Positions 30,391-40,713 of a DNA stretch of 64,000 nucleotides are shown here, piece after piece (position 1 is the stretch's first letter; each line of letters opens with the position of its first letter). The position numbers and the translations under genes are program-made. The notes under the pieces are model-generated. The model was not told the DNA's origin. It worked only from the letters and a program-made list of their open reading frames with translations, and made no database searches. Source of the DNA: Haemophilus sp. HMSC068C11 (GTDB taxonomy: Bacteria; Pseudomonadota; Gammaproteobacteria; Enterobacterales; Pasteurellaceae); contig NZ_KV820375.1 in assembly GCF_001815355.1 (NCBI RefSeq), positions 124,001 to 188,000 of the forward strand, given 5' to 3'.

Positions 30391-30810
30391 TTATTCTGAA
30401 TAGTTTTCGAACCAACTTTCTAAAATCAAGCAAGCGGAAATCCCATCTACTTTGCCTTTATTGAGCGCTCGATAACCGCCACGTTGGAAAATTTCATCTC
30501 GAGCAGAAACCGTCGTTAAACGCTCATCTTGCAGTTCGACTTTGATACCGAAACGACCATTTAAGCGATTAGCAAATTTTTTCGCACGAAGTGTTAAATC
30601 TTGCTCGGTTCCATCCATGTTTAAAGGTAATCCCACCACAATGACATCGGGCTTCCAATCCTTTAGGCATTTTTCAATAGCATCCCAATTGGGGATTCCA
30701 TCTTGCGCTTTAAATGCAGGCAAAGCTTGCGCCGTACCTGTGATACTTTGCCCGACCGCACAACCGATACTTTTTGTGCCGAAATCAAACGCGATTGCCG
30801 TGATGCCCAT
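30391..30810 (-). CDS. ruvX: YqgF/RuvX family putative Holliday junction resolvase
   Basis: This 139-residue RNase H-fold nuclease has the first catalytic Asp in [23 protein letters not shown] as the second strand, and the DERLTTVSA motif. The family is implicated in 16S rRNA 5' processing (YqgF) and in resolving junctions. Its ATG overlaps the yqgE stop by one base, so it is coupled to yqgE in an rsmE-yqgE-ruvX operon. Confidence 0.94.
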   Translation of the reverse strand: MGITAIAFDFGTKSIGCAVGQSITGTAQALPAFKAQDGIPNWDAIEKCLKDWKPDVIVVGLPLNMDGTEQDLTLRAKKFANRLNGRFGIKVELQDERLTTVSARDEIFQRGGYRALNKGKVDGISACLILESWFENYSE

Positions 30811-31370
30811 TAACTATGCCCTACTTGTGAAAAGACAAAATTATGAGGATTAATCCCCAATAATTGATTCGCTGCAGGATAACGATCTTCATAAATAGTT
30901 TCAAATAAAATAGTATCTGACGCAGGCGCAACTAACCACGCATTATCCGCAATCTCTTGTTCCAGTTGTCCAGCTGTCCAACTTGCACAACCGAGCGCAA
31001 CAAGATATTTTTCGGGCGCATCCTCTGAACCAAAGGTTTCCACAATATCTGCCGAAGTGGTGAGAAACATCTCATCGGTAATTTTATAACTATGCTCAAA
31101 TTCTTTAGCGGTTTTCTTATGCAGAATAAAACCACGCTCAGAATGCACTGGACCACCTGCAAGCACAAGTTCATTGCTAAAAGTGCGGTCATTTTTCATC
31201 ATAAAATTCATTTTTGAATACAACTCAGCAATGCTTAAATCAGTGGGTTGATTAATCACTAAGCCCATTGAGCCTTGCTCATTATGCTCACACATATACA
31301 CCACGGTATTTTGGAAATAATCCTCCAACTGTGGCATCGCAATTAAAAATTGCCCTTGTAAATCCATCAT
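30810..31370 (-). CDS. YqgE/AlgH family protein
   Basis: This 186-residue protein of UPF0301 begins [13 protein letters not shown] and contains [13 protein letters not shown] and [13 protein letters not shown], the family signatures. Its biochemical function is unknown. The start at 31370 overlaps the rsmE stop by one base (TAATG); the next codon is also ATG and could be used instead. The gene pair yqgE-ruvX is conserved widely, which hints at a shared RNA or DNA role. Confidence 0.92.
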   Translation of the reverse strand: MMDLQGQFLIAMPQLEDYFQNTVVYMCEHNEQGSMGLVINQPTDLSIAELYSKMNFMMKNDRTFSNELVLAGGPVHSERGFILHKKTAKEFEHSYKITDEMFLTTSADIVETFGSEDAPEKYLVALGCASWTAGQLEQEIADNAWLVAPASDTILFETIYEDRYPAANQLLGINPHNFVFSQVGHS

Positions 31371-32104
31371 TATCCCAAATCTCCAAAACAAATTTGCAAC
31401 GCACTAATCGCCGCTAAAGAGGCTGTTTCTGTACGTAACACACGCTTTCCTAATAAAATCTCAGTAAATCCTTGTTGTTCAGTTTGAGCGATTTCTTGAG
31501 GTGATAAACCACCTTCTGAACCAATAAGCAAACGAACACCTTCTTTTGGAATGGAAGGCAAGGTTTTTATTGAATATTGGGCTCTTGGATGTAAATTCAA
31601 TTTCAATGCGCCATCATTTTCAGCACACCAATCTTGTAGCTTCATCAAAGGGCGAATTTCTGGCACAACATTACGGCCACATTGTTCACAAGCCGCAATG
31701 GCAATTTTTTGCCATTGTTGGATTTTCTTATCCATGCGCTCGCCATCCAACTTCACCCCACAGCGTTCTGACCATAATGGTGTAATCACATTCACGCCCA
31801 ACTCTACGGACTTTTGAATGGTAAATTCCATTCGATCGCCGCGTGAAATAACCTGCCCTAAATGAATCGATAAATTCGACTCTTTATCACTCAATTCACA
31901 ACCAAGAATGTCCACCTTAACGTTTTTTTTGCTCGCTTCAATAATTTTCGCTGGATAAATATGATTACTTCCATCAAATAATTCAATTTGCTCACCTTCA
32001 GTCATGCGAAGTACTCGTCCTACGTGATTAGCCGCATCCTCTGAAAGTTGGCAAGTAGATTGATTTTTAAGGGATTCTGGATGATAAATTCTTGGAATAC
32101 GCAT
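31370..32104 (-). CDS. rsmE: 16S rRNA m3U1498 methyltransferase
   Basis: RsmE methylates N3 of U1498 in 16S rRNA. The 244-residue SPOUT-class protein has an N-terminal PUA-like domain, followed by the knot with [14 protein letters not shown] and [10 protein letters not shown] near the C-terminus. It is the first gene of the rsmE-yqgE-ruvX operon. Confidence 0.96.
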   Translation of the reverse strand: MRIPRIYHPESLKNQSTCQLSEDAANHVGRVLRMTEGEQIELFDGSNHIYPAKIIEASKKNVKVDILGCELSDKESNLSIHLGQVISRGDRMEFTIQKSVELGVNVITPLWSERCGVKLDGERMDKKIQQWQKIAIAACEQCGRNVVPEIRPLMKLQDWCAENDGALKLNLHPRAQYSIKTLPSIPKEGVRLLIGSEGGLSPQEIAQTEQQGFTEILLGKRVLRTETASLAAISALQICFGDLG

Positions 32105-32129
32105 AGTATTGAGTTCTTGATATAAGGAA

Positions 32130-32157
32130 AAAGTGCGGTCATTTTCAACCGCACTTT
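32130..32157 (-). terminator. Inverted USS pair after fadR
   Basis: AAAGTGCGGT and ACCGCACTTTT form a hairpin 6 bases past the fadR stop. Confidence 0.7.
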
Positions 32158-32162
32158 TAATA

Positions 32163-32891
32163 TTATTCTGTTGCTAAATCTTTTGGCAAACTTTCTAAAA
32201 TGGTTCGCCAATAAGCGGAAGTCACTTGCTTGTGTTTACGAATACATTCCACCACTAAATCAGATTGACCTTTTTCACAAATATCACGCAATTCCACATA
32301 AAAATCATGTGTCACTTGGCGATGTTTTTCGTCACTAAAGAATAACAAACCAATTTTATGATAAACCCCACGTAAGCTATTGAAAATTAAACGATAGAAA
32401 GGTTTATTCGCCATTACGGTAAACTGACGAAATAAGGCATAGTCAAATTCCATGTAGCTTTCAGCGGTATTCTCTAAAGCATCCATCCCTTTGAACAAGG
32501 CTGCAGAAGCTTTAGGTGAATTTTTTACTGCCTCATAAATATAAGATTCTGACATGCGACTACGCAATGACAACATATTTTCAATAATTAACGGCGCACT
32601 TTGGCGATCTAAGGTAATTAAGGTTTCAATGATGCTTGGACCAGCTGTATCCCAAATATCATTGACTTTTGTCGGCTTGCCGTGTTGAATGGTAAGCCAG
32701 CCATCACGAGCCAAACGCTGTAATACTTCACGTAATGTGGTGCGTGTTACGCCGATTTTATCAGCTAAATCACGCTCAGAAGGAAGATTGGTGCCGGCGG
32801 GAAATACATCATCCCAAATACTTCTAACAATATATTCTTCGGCAAGCGCAGCTGGGCTTTGAGCCCGTAAAAGGGTATTATCTGTTTGCAT
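32163..32891 (-). CDS. fadR: Fatty-acid metabolism regulator FadR
   Basis: This 242-residue GntR-family regulator has a winged helix at residues about 30-70 ([25 protein letters not shown]) and a helical acyl-CoA-binding domain after it. E. coli FadR (239 residues) represses degradation and activates fabA/fabB. The start at 32891 ([12 protein letters not shown]) matches the family. An open frame extends to 33023 but covers the divergent promoter region. As in E. coli, fadR is divergent from nhaB, with dsbB after it. Confidence 0.94.
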   Translation of the reverse strand: MQTDNTLLRAQSPAALAEEYIVRSIWDDVFPAGTNLPSERDLADKIGVTRTTLREVLQRLARDGWLTIQHGKPTKVNDIWDTAGPSIIETLITLDRQSAPLIIENMLSLRSRMSESYIYEAVKNSPKASAALFKGMDALENTAESYMEFDYALFRQFTVMANKPFYRLIFNSLRGVYHKIGLLFFSDEKHRQVTHDFYVELRDICEKGQSDLVVECIRKHKQVTSAYWRTILESLPKDLATE

Positions 32892-32957
32892 GAGTATGAA
32901 ATAAATATAAAAAAGTCTAAAAAGATCAAAAAAATGTGATTTATTGAATAAATCTTT

Positions 32958-32973
32958 AACTGGTCTATTATCC
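32958..32973. promoter_or_regulatory. Possible FadR half-site between fadR and nhaB
   Basis: AACTGGTCTATTATCC resembles the left half of the FadR operator (ANCTGGTC...), but the right half is poor. It lies about 65 bases from each start. Confidence 0.3.
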
Positions 32974-33024
32974 TTTAAAGCAGTATATATTACAATGATA
33001 GGACTATAAAAAACGGAGTTCAAT

Positions 33025-34563
33025 ATGACTTACACACAAGCTTTTATGAAAAACTTTCTGGGCTCGAGCCCTGATTGGTATAAATTAACTATTATTGCCT
33101 TCTTGGTAATTAACCCAATTTTATTCTTTTGGGTAAGCCCATTTGTGGCGGGTTGGGTACTCGTGGCTGAGTTTATTTTCACCCTAGCAATGGCATTAAA
33201 ATGCTATCCTCTTCAACCGGGTGGTTTATTAGCATTTGAAGCTATTGCTATTGGTATGACGAATGCAGAGCACGTTAAAGCCGAGATCATGGCAAACTTT
33301 GAAGTCGTTTTACTTTTAATCTTTATGGTGGCCGGTATTTACTTTATGAAGCAACTTTTGCTTTATGTGTTCACCAAATTATTAGTCCGTATCCGTTCTA
33401 AAATCGTCCTTTCTGTCGCGTTCTGTTTTAGTGCTGCATTTCTTTCAGCTTTCTTAGATGCACTTACTGTTGTTGCAGTAATTATCAGCGTAGCTATGGG
33501 TTTCTATGGGGTTTATCACAAAGTCGCATCCGGTAAAACACTACAAGATGCAGTTGATATTTCTGATGATAACAAAATTAAAAATCATGAAACTCTCGAA
33601 AAATTCCGTTCTTTCTTACGTAGCTTAATGATGCATGCAGGTGTGGGGACAGCACTAGGTGGTGTGATGACCATGGTGGGTGAACCACAAAACCTGATTA
33701 TTGCAGAACAAGCAAAATGGAACTTCATTGAATTCTTCTTCCGTATGGCGCCAGTGACCATTCCGGTCTTTATCTGTGGATTACTCACTTGTGTTTTAGT
33801 GGAAAAATTTAAAGTGTTCGGCTATGGCGAAAAATTACCAGAAGAAGTATGGAAAATCTTGGCTGATTTAGATCGTGAAAATACACAAAAAATGTCTAAA
33901 CAAGATAAAGTACGTCTTTCTGTTCAAGGTCTTATCGCGATTTGGTTAATCTTAGGTCTAGCCTTCCACTTAGCCGCTGTTGGTCTAATCGGTTTAAGTG
34001 TGATTATTCTTGCGACTACCTTTACCGGCGTTACAGATGAACACGCGATTGGTAAATCATTCCAAGAAAGCTTACCTTTCACTGCGTTATTAGTGGTCTT
34101 TTTCTCTATCGTTGCGGTGATTATCGATCAAAAACTCTTTGGTCCAATTATCCACTTCGTATTAAATGCAGAAGAGAAAACCCAGTTAGCCCTATTCTAT
34201 GGTTTCAACGGTTTACTTTCTGCAATTTCTGATAACGTATTCGTTGCAACGGTTTACATCAATGAAGCGAAAAATGCGCTTACAGCTGGAGCAATTGCAC
34301 CACACCAATTTGAATTACTTGCGGTCGCAATCAATACAGGTACAAACTTACCTTCTGTAGCAACGCCAAACGGTCAAGCCGCATTCTTGTTCTTACTGAC
34401 ATCCTCTCTTGCACCGTTAATTAAACTTTCCTATGGTAGAATGGTCTATATGGCATTGCCTTACACCATCGTATTAACCGTGGTGGGTTTCCTTGCCATC
34501 GAATTTATCTTACCAGATATGACAATTTTGCTTGCGAACCTTGGCTTAATTCTTCCTATTTAG
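33025..34563 (+). CDS. nhaB: Na+/H+ antiporter NhaB
   Basis: This 512-residue inner-membrane antiporter has about 12 segments and exports Na+ in exchange for protons. It has the conserved stretches [20 protein letters not shown] (about residues 139-158), [15 protein letters not shown] and [18 protein letters not shown]. Length matches E. coli NhaB (513). GGAG precedes the ATG. dsbB follows 19 bases downstream on the same strand. Confidence 0.96.
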   Translation: MTYTQAFMKNFLGSSPDWYKLTIIAFLVINPILFFWVSPFVAGWVLVAEFIFTLAMALKCYPLQPGGLLAFEAIAIGMTNAEHVKAEIMANFEVVLLLIFMVAGIYFMKQLLLYVFTKLLVRIRSKIVLSVAFCFSAAFLSAFLDALTVVAVIISVAMGFYGVYHKVASGKTLQDAVDISDDNKIKNHETLEKFRSFLRSLMMHAGVGTALGGVMTMVGEPQNLIIAEQAKWNFIEFFFRMAPVTIPVFICGLLTCVLVEKFKVFGYGEKLPEEVWKILADLDRENTQKMSKQDKVRLSVQGLIAIWLILGLAFHLAAVGLIGLSVIILATTFTGVTDEHAIGKSFQESLPFTALLVVFFSIVAVIIDQKLFGPIIHFVLNAEEKTQLALFYGFNGLLSAISDNVFVATVYINEAKNALTAGAIAPHQFELLAVAINTGTNLPSVATPNGQAAFLFLLTSSLAPLIKLSYGRMVYMALPYTIVLTVVGFLAIEFILPDMTILLANLGLILPI

Positions 34564-34582
34564 TGAAGCATAAGGAGAAAGA

Positions 34583-35116
34583 ATGCTCGACTTTTTTAAG
34601 CAATTATCCCTTAAACGTTCAGCGTGGATCTTTTTGGCATTTACCGCATTTGCCTTAGAATCGACCGCACTTTATTTTCAATACGGCATGGGTTTGCAAC
34701 CTTGCGTACTTTGTGTTTATGAACGTTTAGCTGTTGTGGGTTTATTCGTCGCTGGTCTTATCGGCGCCCTAGCCCCAAGTTCGCTTATTATCCGCATTCT
34801 TGCTCTTATTGTGGGTTTATTTAGTGCAATTAAAGGATTAATGATATCTATCCGTCACCTTGATTTACAAATGAACCCTGCACCGTGGAAACAATGTGAA
34901 TTTATCCCAAACTTTCCGGAAACTTTACCATTCCATAAATGGCTACCTGCAGTGTTCAATCCGACAGGTAGCTGTAACGAAAGTCAATGGTCACTCTTCG
35001 GTATCACTATGGTGCAATGGCTCGTGTTTATTTTTGCTGTTTATGTCCTTGTGTTGGGATTAATCACTATTTCACAAGTGAAGAAAAGCAGAAAAAGACG
35101 CCTCATTTTTAAATAA
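34583..35116 (+). CDS. dsbB: Disulfide bond formation protein B
   Basis: DsbB reoxidises DsbA and passes electrons to quinones. The 177-residue protein has four membrane segments and both redox pairs: Cys41-Cys44 in QPCVLCVYER and Cys105/Cys131 in the second periplasmic loop. These correspond to the E. coli residues. It follows nhaB, a conserved pairing. Confidence 0.96.
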   Translation: MLDFFKQLSLKRSAWIFLAFTAFALESTALYFQYGMGLQPCVLCVYERLAVVGLFVAGLIGALAPSSLIIRILALIVGLFSAIKGLMISIRHLDLQMNPAPWKQCEFIPNFPETLPFHKWLPAVFNPTGSCNESQWSLFGITMVQWLVFIFAVYVLVLGLITISQVKKSRKRRLIFK

Positions 35117-35131
35117 TCTAATTACATGCTA

Positions 35132-35162
35132 AAAAGCCTAGAGATATTCTCTAGGCTTTTTT
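35132..35162 (+). terminator. Terminator after dsbB
   Basis: AAAAGCCTAGAGA and TCTCTAGGCTTTT form a 13-bp stem with a T6 tail. Confidence 0.88.
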
Positions 35163-35190
35163 ATTACTGAAAGTCATTCTGTACTCAATA

Positions 35191-35466
35191 TTATTCAAGA
35201 AAGAAATACCAATAAGGCATTAAAATCAACCAAATAAAGGCACTGAGAATTACAACAAATTTAAAACTGAAGTGTTTAGTTTTATGGCGAAAGCGTTTCA
35301 TCCCGCAATAAACGCCAATAAACCCACCAAGAAGACTTAATAGAAAAAAGGTATTTTCAGAAATTCGCCAGCCGTGACGAACCGCGCGGACTTTATCTTT
35401 CCACATTAAAAAATAAGCGACGATATTTACCGCCGCTAACATTACAAATAAAAGCTGAATCAGCAT
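35191..35466 (-). CDS. DUF1294 small membrane protein
   Basis: This 91-residue protein has three hydrophobic segments. The loop KDKVRAVRHGWRISENTFFLLSLLGG is the DUF1294 signature, given here in its core WRISE..FFLLSLLGG. Function is unknown. The ATG at 35466 overlaps the glyA stop by one base (TAATG), so it is coupled to glyA. An upstream frame continuing into glyA codons is an artefact. Confidence 0.85.
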   Translation of the reverse strand: MLIQLLFVMLAAVNIVAYFLMWKDKVRAVRHGWRISENTFFLLSLLGGFIGVYCGMKRFRHKTKHFSFKFVVILSAFIWLILMPYWYFFLE

Positions 35467-36728
35467 TATGCGTAAACTGGAAGACGTTTGCAGATTGCCA
35501 ATACTTTTTCTTTGGTTGCTGCAATCACTTGCTCTTCGTTTTCTTTGCCTAATGCATCTAATACATCGCACATCCAACCGGCTAATTCACGACAGTCTTG
35601 CTCATTAAAGCCACGACGAGTCACCGCTGGTGTACCAACACGAATACCAGAGGTCACAAATGGTTTTTGTGGATCATTTGGTACTGAGTTTTTATTCACT
35701 GTGATGTTCGCTTTACCTAACGCAGCATCAGCTGCTTTACCGGTTAAGCCTTGTTTAATGAAGCTCACTAAGAATAAATGGTTTTCTGTGCCATTTGAAA
35801 CCACGTCATAACCGCGTTGTTTAAACACTTCTACCATTGCTTTCGCATTTTTAATTACGTTGGCTTGGTATTCTTTATAAGCTGGTTCTAACGCTTCTTT
35901 GAAACATACTGCTTTCGCCGCAATAATGTGAACTAATGGACCACCTTGATTTGCAGGGAAAACAGAAGATTGTAAGCGTTTATAAAGCTCTTCATCACCG
36001 CAAGAAGAAAGGATTAAACCACCACGTGGACCACCTAAGGTTTTATGGGTAGTTGTTGTGACAACATGTGCGTATGGTAATGGATTTGGATATAAACCTG
36101 CTGCGATTAAGCCTGCAACGTGTGCCATATCCACAAATAAATACGCGCCTACTTCATCCGCGATTTCACGCATTTTTTTCCAATCTACGACTTGAGAATA
36201 AGCAGAGAAACCCGCCACAATCATCTTTGGTTTGTGCTCTAATGCTTTTTGACGGACATCTTCATAGTCAATTAAACCATCAGCAGTGATACCATAAAGT
36301 ACAGAATTATAGATTTTACCGGAGAAGCTCACTTTCGCCCCATGGGTTAAGTGACCACCGTGTGCTAAATCCATCCCTAAAATAGTATCGCCAGCATTGA
36401 TTAATGCGCCATATACCGCCGCATTGGCTTGTGAACCTGAGTGTGGTTGTACGTTTACATAATCCGCACCAAACAACTCTTTAGCACGATCAATCGCTAA
36501 CTGCTCGACAATGTCTGCGTACTCACAACCGCCGTAGTAACGTTTACCTGGGTAGCCTTCAGCATACTTGTTAGTAAACTGTGAACCTTGCGCTTCCATT
36601 ACGCGTGGGCTCGCATAGTTTTCAGATGCGATAAGCTCGATATGCTCTTCTTGACGACGATTTTCGCCCTGAATGGCTTGCCAGAGAACCGGATCGTAAT
36701 CAGCGATGTTCATACTTTTTTTAAACAT
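35466..36728 (-). CDS. glyA: Serine hydroxymethyltransferase
   Basis: GlyA interconverts serine and glycine, loading one-carbon units onto THF for purine and methionine synthesis. The 420-residue PLP enzyme has [12 protein letters not shown] near residue 33 and the PLP-lysine motif [14 protein letters not shown] (about residues 222-235). The start at 36728 ([12 protein letters not shown]) is supported by GAGGA 9 bases upstream and by E. coli GlyA; an ATG 17 codons earlier has no ribosome site. No clear PurR box was seen upstream. Confidence 0.97.
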   Translation of the reverse strand: MFKKSMNIADYDPVLWQAIQGENRRQEEHIELIASENYASPRVMEAQGSQFTNKYAEGYPGKRYYGGCEYADIVEQLAIDRAKELFGADYVNVQPHSGSQANAAVYGALINAGDTILGMDLAHGGHLTHGAKVSFSGKIYNSVLYGITADGLIDYEDVRQKALEHKPKMIVAGFSAYSQVVDWKKMREIADEVGAYLFVDMAHVAGLIAAGLYPNPLPYAHVVTTTTHKTLGGPRGGLILSSCGDEELYKRLQSSVFPANQGGPLVHIIAAKAVCFKEALEPAYKEYQANVIKNAKAMVEVFKQRGYDVVSNGTENHLFLVSFIKQGLTGKAADAALGKANITVNKNSVPNDPQKPFVTSGIRVGTPAVTRRGFNEQDCRELAGWMCDVLDALGKENEEQVIAATKEKVLAICKRLPVYA

Positions 36729-36843
36729 TGTGTTTTCCTCGTTGTTTGAATTATTTGTGTATAGTTTACCTGTTTCCAAGTAAAAACTTAATCAAAAATT
36801 TCGATCATATTTTTCATTATTACAATGAAAAACATTCATTTAT

Positions 36844-37413
36844 CTAAATCGAGCCTTTTTCTTTCACTAATTTCTCAATTAGTTTAACTTCTTTTGTTTT
36901 CTCGCCAGCTCCCAGTTTATGGCATTGACTGGTTTCTTTCGTATAAGTATTAAAATTTGTCATCCTTGTTGGGCTTTTCATTTTAATCTTCATATCCAAA
37001 TGATTACCACAGTTATTACAAGGTGAAACAAATTCCTTATCTAATTCTTTAAATTCTGGAGATCGTTCAATAATTTTCGCAACTTCTGGTGAATGCGCAG
37101 TTTTAAATAGACGATCCGTAAAGTCATAACTTAACTTACCATCATTCGCCTGCCATTTGGCTTTAGCTTGCAATAAATAACGCATCCAGCCTTCTTTTGT
37201 ATCAATCTGTGAAATACCACGTAGAAGTACAGTTTGATCTGCGTGATAGGTGACATAATCAAAATGCTCAACAGGTAAAGGAGATTTGGCTGCAGGTTTT
37301 ACATGGCAAATCCAATCGCCCACTAAGGCTTTTTCCTGTTCAGTTTGTTGATGCGCCGTTGCACATCCCGATAACAATACAGCGACAAGACTACTTAATA
37401 CTAATTTTCTCAT
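36844..37413 (-). CDS. Lipoprotein of unknown function, copy 1
   Basis: This 189-residue protein has a lipoprotein signal with lipobox VLLSGC (Cys17), then GDWICHVKP, LLRGISQID and WQANDGKLSYDF. It is paralogous to the next gene upstream (37495-38040), sharing W-ICH, LRGIS.I, YLL..K.KWQ, and AHS..VAK.I in the same order. I do not recognise a named family. Two ATG codons lie in tandem; the second has the better spacing to GGAG. A CNNC pair (about residues 131-134) is unique to this copy. Confidence 0.8.
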   Translation of the reverse strand: MRKLVLSSLVAVLLSGCATAHQQTEQEKALVGDWICHVKPAAKSPLPVEHFDYVTYHADQTVLLRGISQIDTKEGWMRYLLQAKAKWQANDGKLSYDFTDRLFKTAHSPEVAKIIERSPEFKELDKEFVSPCNNCGNHLDMKIKMKSPTRMTNFNTYTKETSQCHKLGAGEKTKEVKLIEKLVKEKGSI

Positions 37414-37494
37414 CATAATTCTCCTTTTATTAATCAGTCCCCGCTCCTAAAAATAAAGTGCGGTTGAAATCGTATTCGTTTTTCTTAATCGACC

Positions 37495-38040
37495 CTATTT
37501 CTTTACAAACCACTTATTCAATAACTGAATGTCCTTGTCATTCTCTGTTACTCGTCGGCAGGTCGCATAATCCTTACCGAGAATAAATTGATTGCCATTT
37601 TTTTTCAGCTCAATTGGCATATCTGTATGATTGGCAGATTTACTATAAAATGCAGCCAACTCTTCTTTTTCTTGTTTTTGTAGAACTTTATTTTGCTTGA
37701 TGACTTTAGCCACATTTTTACTATGAGCCGGTACCATAGAACGATTGATAAAATCAAAACTCAAGACATTATTTTGGCTCTGCCATTTCACCTTGCCTTT
37801 TATTAAATAACGAATAGCTTTTTCTTTATCCAATTCGATGTAGGAAATTCCTCGCAAGGCACCTGTTCCATCAGATTTCAAGACAAAATGATCTAAACGA
37901 TCATAAGTTTGTTTATCTTTCGTCGGGATAGTATGACAAATCCATTCGCCATCTAACGTTGAGCTTTGTGAAACATTTGAAGCCCCAGCACAACCTGTTA
38001 ATAATACTGCTACAAAACTACCCAATATTAACTTTCTCAT
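37495..38040 (-). CDS. Lipoprotein of unknown function, copy 2
   Basis: This 181-residue paralogue of the preceding entry begins MRKLILGSFVAVLLTGC, with lipidated Cys17. It shares GEWICHTIP, ALRGISYIE, YLIKGKVKWQ and AHSKNVAKVI with copy 1 but lacks the CNNC pair and keeps a single late Cys. AAGGAG precedes the ATG. Tandem duplication with divergence seems likely. Probable site is the periplasmic face of a membrane; role unknown. Confidence 0.8.
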   Translation of the reverse strand: MRKLILGSFVAVLLTGCAGASNVSQSSTLDGEWICHTIPTKDKQTYDRLDHFVLKSDGTGALRGISYIELDKEKAIRYLIKGKVKWQSQNNVLSFDFINRSMVPAHSKNVAKVIKQNKVLQKQEKEELAAFYSKSANHTDMPIELKKNGNQFILGKDYATCRRVTENDKDIQLLNKWFVKK

Positions 38041-38103
38041 AAGATACTCCTTTTATTGTCAGTAGGGATAACATTCATCACAACAAAGTAGGAAAATTTT
38101 TAT

Positions 38104-39327
38104 TTAATCCGGAATACGCAAAAGGCGGCAGTTACATAAATCATCACTCTCAAATTCTGATATTTCACCTGCAACCTTATTCGGAATTGGGAATAAGCGT
38201 ACAGTTAGTGGTTTATTTAAGCGAAATGCCATTGTTCCAGTATCGCGCATAATAGCGGCAATGCTTTCTGCCTTGACATCTCCCGCCACTGGGACTGTGT
38301 CTAAACCGATACCACATACTGCACTATAAGTCAGTAAAGCTCGGATATCAAAATAGTGTTTTTGTGTACCTTCCGCTAAGCCCAAATCTTCTGTCACCGC
38401 CAACATTAATCCAGAAAACCCAACCAATGGCACACGTTGGATTGATTTAAACACTTTTGTCAGTAAGGCAGAAACCTCGACTGAACCAGCTGCACCAAAA
38501 TAAGGTAATCCCATTAATTCATAGAGTCTTGTCATGGATGAACAATTTTTTGATGGAGCCGCCGAACTATCGATACCTGCAAATTCAAATTCACCTGATA
38601 ATTTGACCGCACTTAGCATCTCTAATACTTGATCTACATGATATTGCAGCGCTTGCGACATAGCCTGATAACAATCCGCATAAAATTGATTATGAGGTGA
38701 TTTTGGTACAGATTTTAATACTTCGACTAATAAATCAGGTGTTTCTAACCCAATGACAAAACTATTTGATAAATGACTTAGATGATAACCTGCGGGGAAA
38801 TAAGGAATAAATGGCTTGCAGTTAAAATTCACAGTAAAGTTAAAATTGCCTTCGCCACGTGGTGTGATATTTGCAATTCGTTGTATCGCATAAACAGATT
38901 GTTCGATAAGTTCATTATCTAACACACCATTTTCATCTAATGGCACATTAACACAAGCATTACACAAGTCGCCATAAGCTGCGATTAACTCTGGCAATAA
39001 CGCAATTTCCTCTTTATTCCTCGCCGCACCTATCGCAAATCGAAGACGAATGCCACTTTCATTAAACTTATTCAGTAACTCTGTTAAATACTGCAAATCT
39101 GCTTTTGCTGTTTGCAAATTGGTTAAATCCAAATATTCACCAAAAGGATTGGTAATGACCCGAATCGATTGCAAGGTATAACCTGCTTTCTGCACAGCTG
39201 GCAATAACAAATCCACATCACGTTTTACCGAATAAAGGGCGTCTTCCCATTGCGTTTTATCTTTATGTAACGTCAGAAAAAAACTTATGGTACGAAGACG
39301 ACATAATTCCTTATTTTTATAATCCAT
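38104..39327 (-). CDS. DUF711 family protein
   Basis: This 407-residue protein carries the DUF711 hallmark stretches: RVITNPFGEYL, FAGIDSSAAPS (about residues 253-263) and CGIGLDTVPVAGD near the C-terminus. Structures from the family suggest an enzyme fold, but no reaction is established. The start at 39327 (MDYKNKELCRLR) is chosen because AAGGG lies 7 bases before it; an ATG five codons upstream lacks a site. It starts about 30 bases after purD, so it may be read from the pur promoter. Confidence 0.85.
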   Translation of the reverse strand: MDYKNKELCRLRTISFFLTLHKDKTQWEDALYSVKRDVDLLLPAVQKAGYTLQSIRVITNPFGEYLDLTNLQTAKADLQYLTELLNKFNESGIRLRFAIGAARNKEEIALLPELIAAYGDLCNACVNVPLDENGVLDNELIEQSVYAIQRIANITPRGEGNFNFTVNFNCKPFIPYFPAGYHLSHLSNSFVIGLETPDLLVEVLKSVPKSPHNQFYADCYQAMSQALQYHVDQVLEMLSAVKLSGEFEFAGIDSSAAPSKNCSSMTRLYELMGLPYFGAAGSVEVSALLTKVFKSIQRVPLVGFSGLMLAVTEDLGLAEGTQKHYFDIRALLTYSAVCGIGLDTVPVAGDVKAESIAAIMRDTGTMAFRLNKPLTVRLFPIPNKVAGEISEFESDDLCNCRLLRIPD

Positions 39328-39357
39328 TCGAGCCCTTACCATTAAAGTAGTTAATTT

Positions 39358-40641
39358 TTATTGTTCACGAGCGACGGCACGATGACCAATATCTCGACGA
39401 TAAAAACGTCCTGTCCATTGAATTTGTTCAGCGAGTTTTAAGGCTTTTTGTTGAGCTTCAAATACGCTTTCGCCTAATGCAGTAACACAAAGCACGCGAC
39501 CGCCATTCGTAACTAATTTGCCTTCTTTTTCTGCGACACCCGCTAAGAAAACTTTCTCATTTTCGACCGCACTTTGTGGTAAACCGCTAATCACATCGCC
39601 TTTACGATAATCGCCTGGATAGCCTTCCGCGGCTAACACAATACCTAAGGACGCTTTTGGATTCCATTGAGATTTCACTTCATCCAATTTTCCCTCGCAA
39701 GCTTTAAGGCAAAGCTCAACGAGATCTGATTCAAGGCGTAGCATAATTGGCTGTGTTTCTGGATCGCCAAAACGGCAGTTAAATTCAATTACTTTCGGCT
39801 GACCATTTGGCATAATCATTAATCCCGCATACAAGAAACCGGTGTAAACATTGCCTTCTGCCGCCATACCATTAACCGTTGGATAAATCACTTCACGCAT
39901 AATGCGATCATGAATTTTAGGTGTCACCACTGGTGCAGGCGAATACGCCCCCATGCCACCAGTATTCAAACCTGTATCATTTTCGCCCACGCGTTTATGA
40001 TCTTGACTAGTTGCCATAGGCTCGACGTTTTTACCGTCCACCATGACGATAAAGCTGGCTTCTTCGCCATCTAGAAACTCTTCAATCACCACTCGGCTAC
40101 CCGCTTCACCAAAGGCATTGCCAGAAAGCATATCACGCACAGCGTCTTCCGCTTCTTGCAATGTCATTGCAACGATTACCCCTTTGCCAGCTGCTAAACC
40201 ATCTGCTTTAACGACAATTGGCGCGCCTTTCTCACGCAAGTACGCTAACGCAGGCTCAACTTCGGTAAAGTTTTGATATTCTGCCGTTGGGATTTTGTGA
40301 CGCGCGAGGAAATCTTTGGTGAATGCCTTTGAACCTTCCAATTGAGCAGCCGCTTGAGTTGGGCCAAAAATTTTCAATCCAGCCGCCCGAAATGCATCAA
40401 CTACTCCAATCACTAGCGGTGCTTCAGGACCAACAATGGTTAATCCAATTTGTTTATCTTGAGCAAATTTCACTAAAGCAGGGATATCTGTTGCAGCAAT
40501 ATTCACGTTTTCTACTTTGTGTTCTAATGCAGTACCCGCGTTGCCTGGTGCGACGAAAACTTTGTCCGCTAATGGAGATTGTGCAGCTTTCCAAGCCAAG
40601 GCGTGTTCACGACCGCCATTTCCGATGATGAGAATATTCAT
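39358..40641 (-). CDS. purD: Phosphoribosylamine-glycine ligase
   Basis: PurD joins glycine to phosphoribosylamine in de novo purine synthesis. The 427-residue ATP-grasp protein starts MNILIIGNGGREHALAWK and contains GPEAPLVIGVVDAF, VVKADGLAAGKGVIVA (about residues 143-158) and FNCRFGDPETQ. It lies 72 bases after purH on the same strand. Confidence 0.97.
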   Translation of the reverse strand: MNILIIGNGGREHALAWKAAQSPLADKVFVAPGNAGTALEHKVENVNIAATDIPALVKFAQDKQIGLTIVGPEAPLVIGVVDAFRAAGLKIFGPTQAAAQLEGSKAFTKDFLARHKIPTAEYQNFTEVEPALAYLREKGAPIVVKADGLAAGKGVIVAMTLQEAEDAVRDMLSGNAFGEAGSRVVIEEFLDGEEASFIVMVDGKNVEPMATSQDHKRVGENDTGLNTGGMGAYSPAPVVTPKIHDRIMREVIYPTVNGMAAEGNVYTGFLYAGLMIMPNGQPKVIEFNCRFGDPETQPIMLRLESDLVELCLKACEGKLDEVKSQWNPKASLGIVLAAEGYPGDYRKGDVISGLPQSAVENEKVFLAGVAEKEGKLVTNGGRVLCVTALGESVFEAQQKALKLAEQIQWTGRFYRRDIGHRAVAREQ

Positions 40642-40713
40642 TTGTTCTGTTCCAAGTAATTTATTGCTAAATATCCCCTCTCTTTAATCTGAAAGGGGAA
40701 AAGGGCTTTTAGG

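Noticed and set aside
32892-33023. 44-residue N-terminal extension of FadR
   Set aside because: It covers the divergent promoter region and is not part of FadR; the family begins at MQTDNTLL.
36729-36843. PurR box upstream of glyA
   Set aside because: No CGCAAACG core found in the upstream region.
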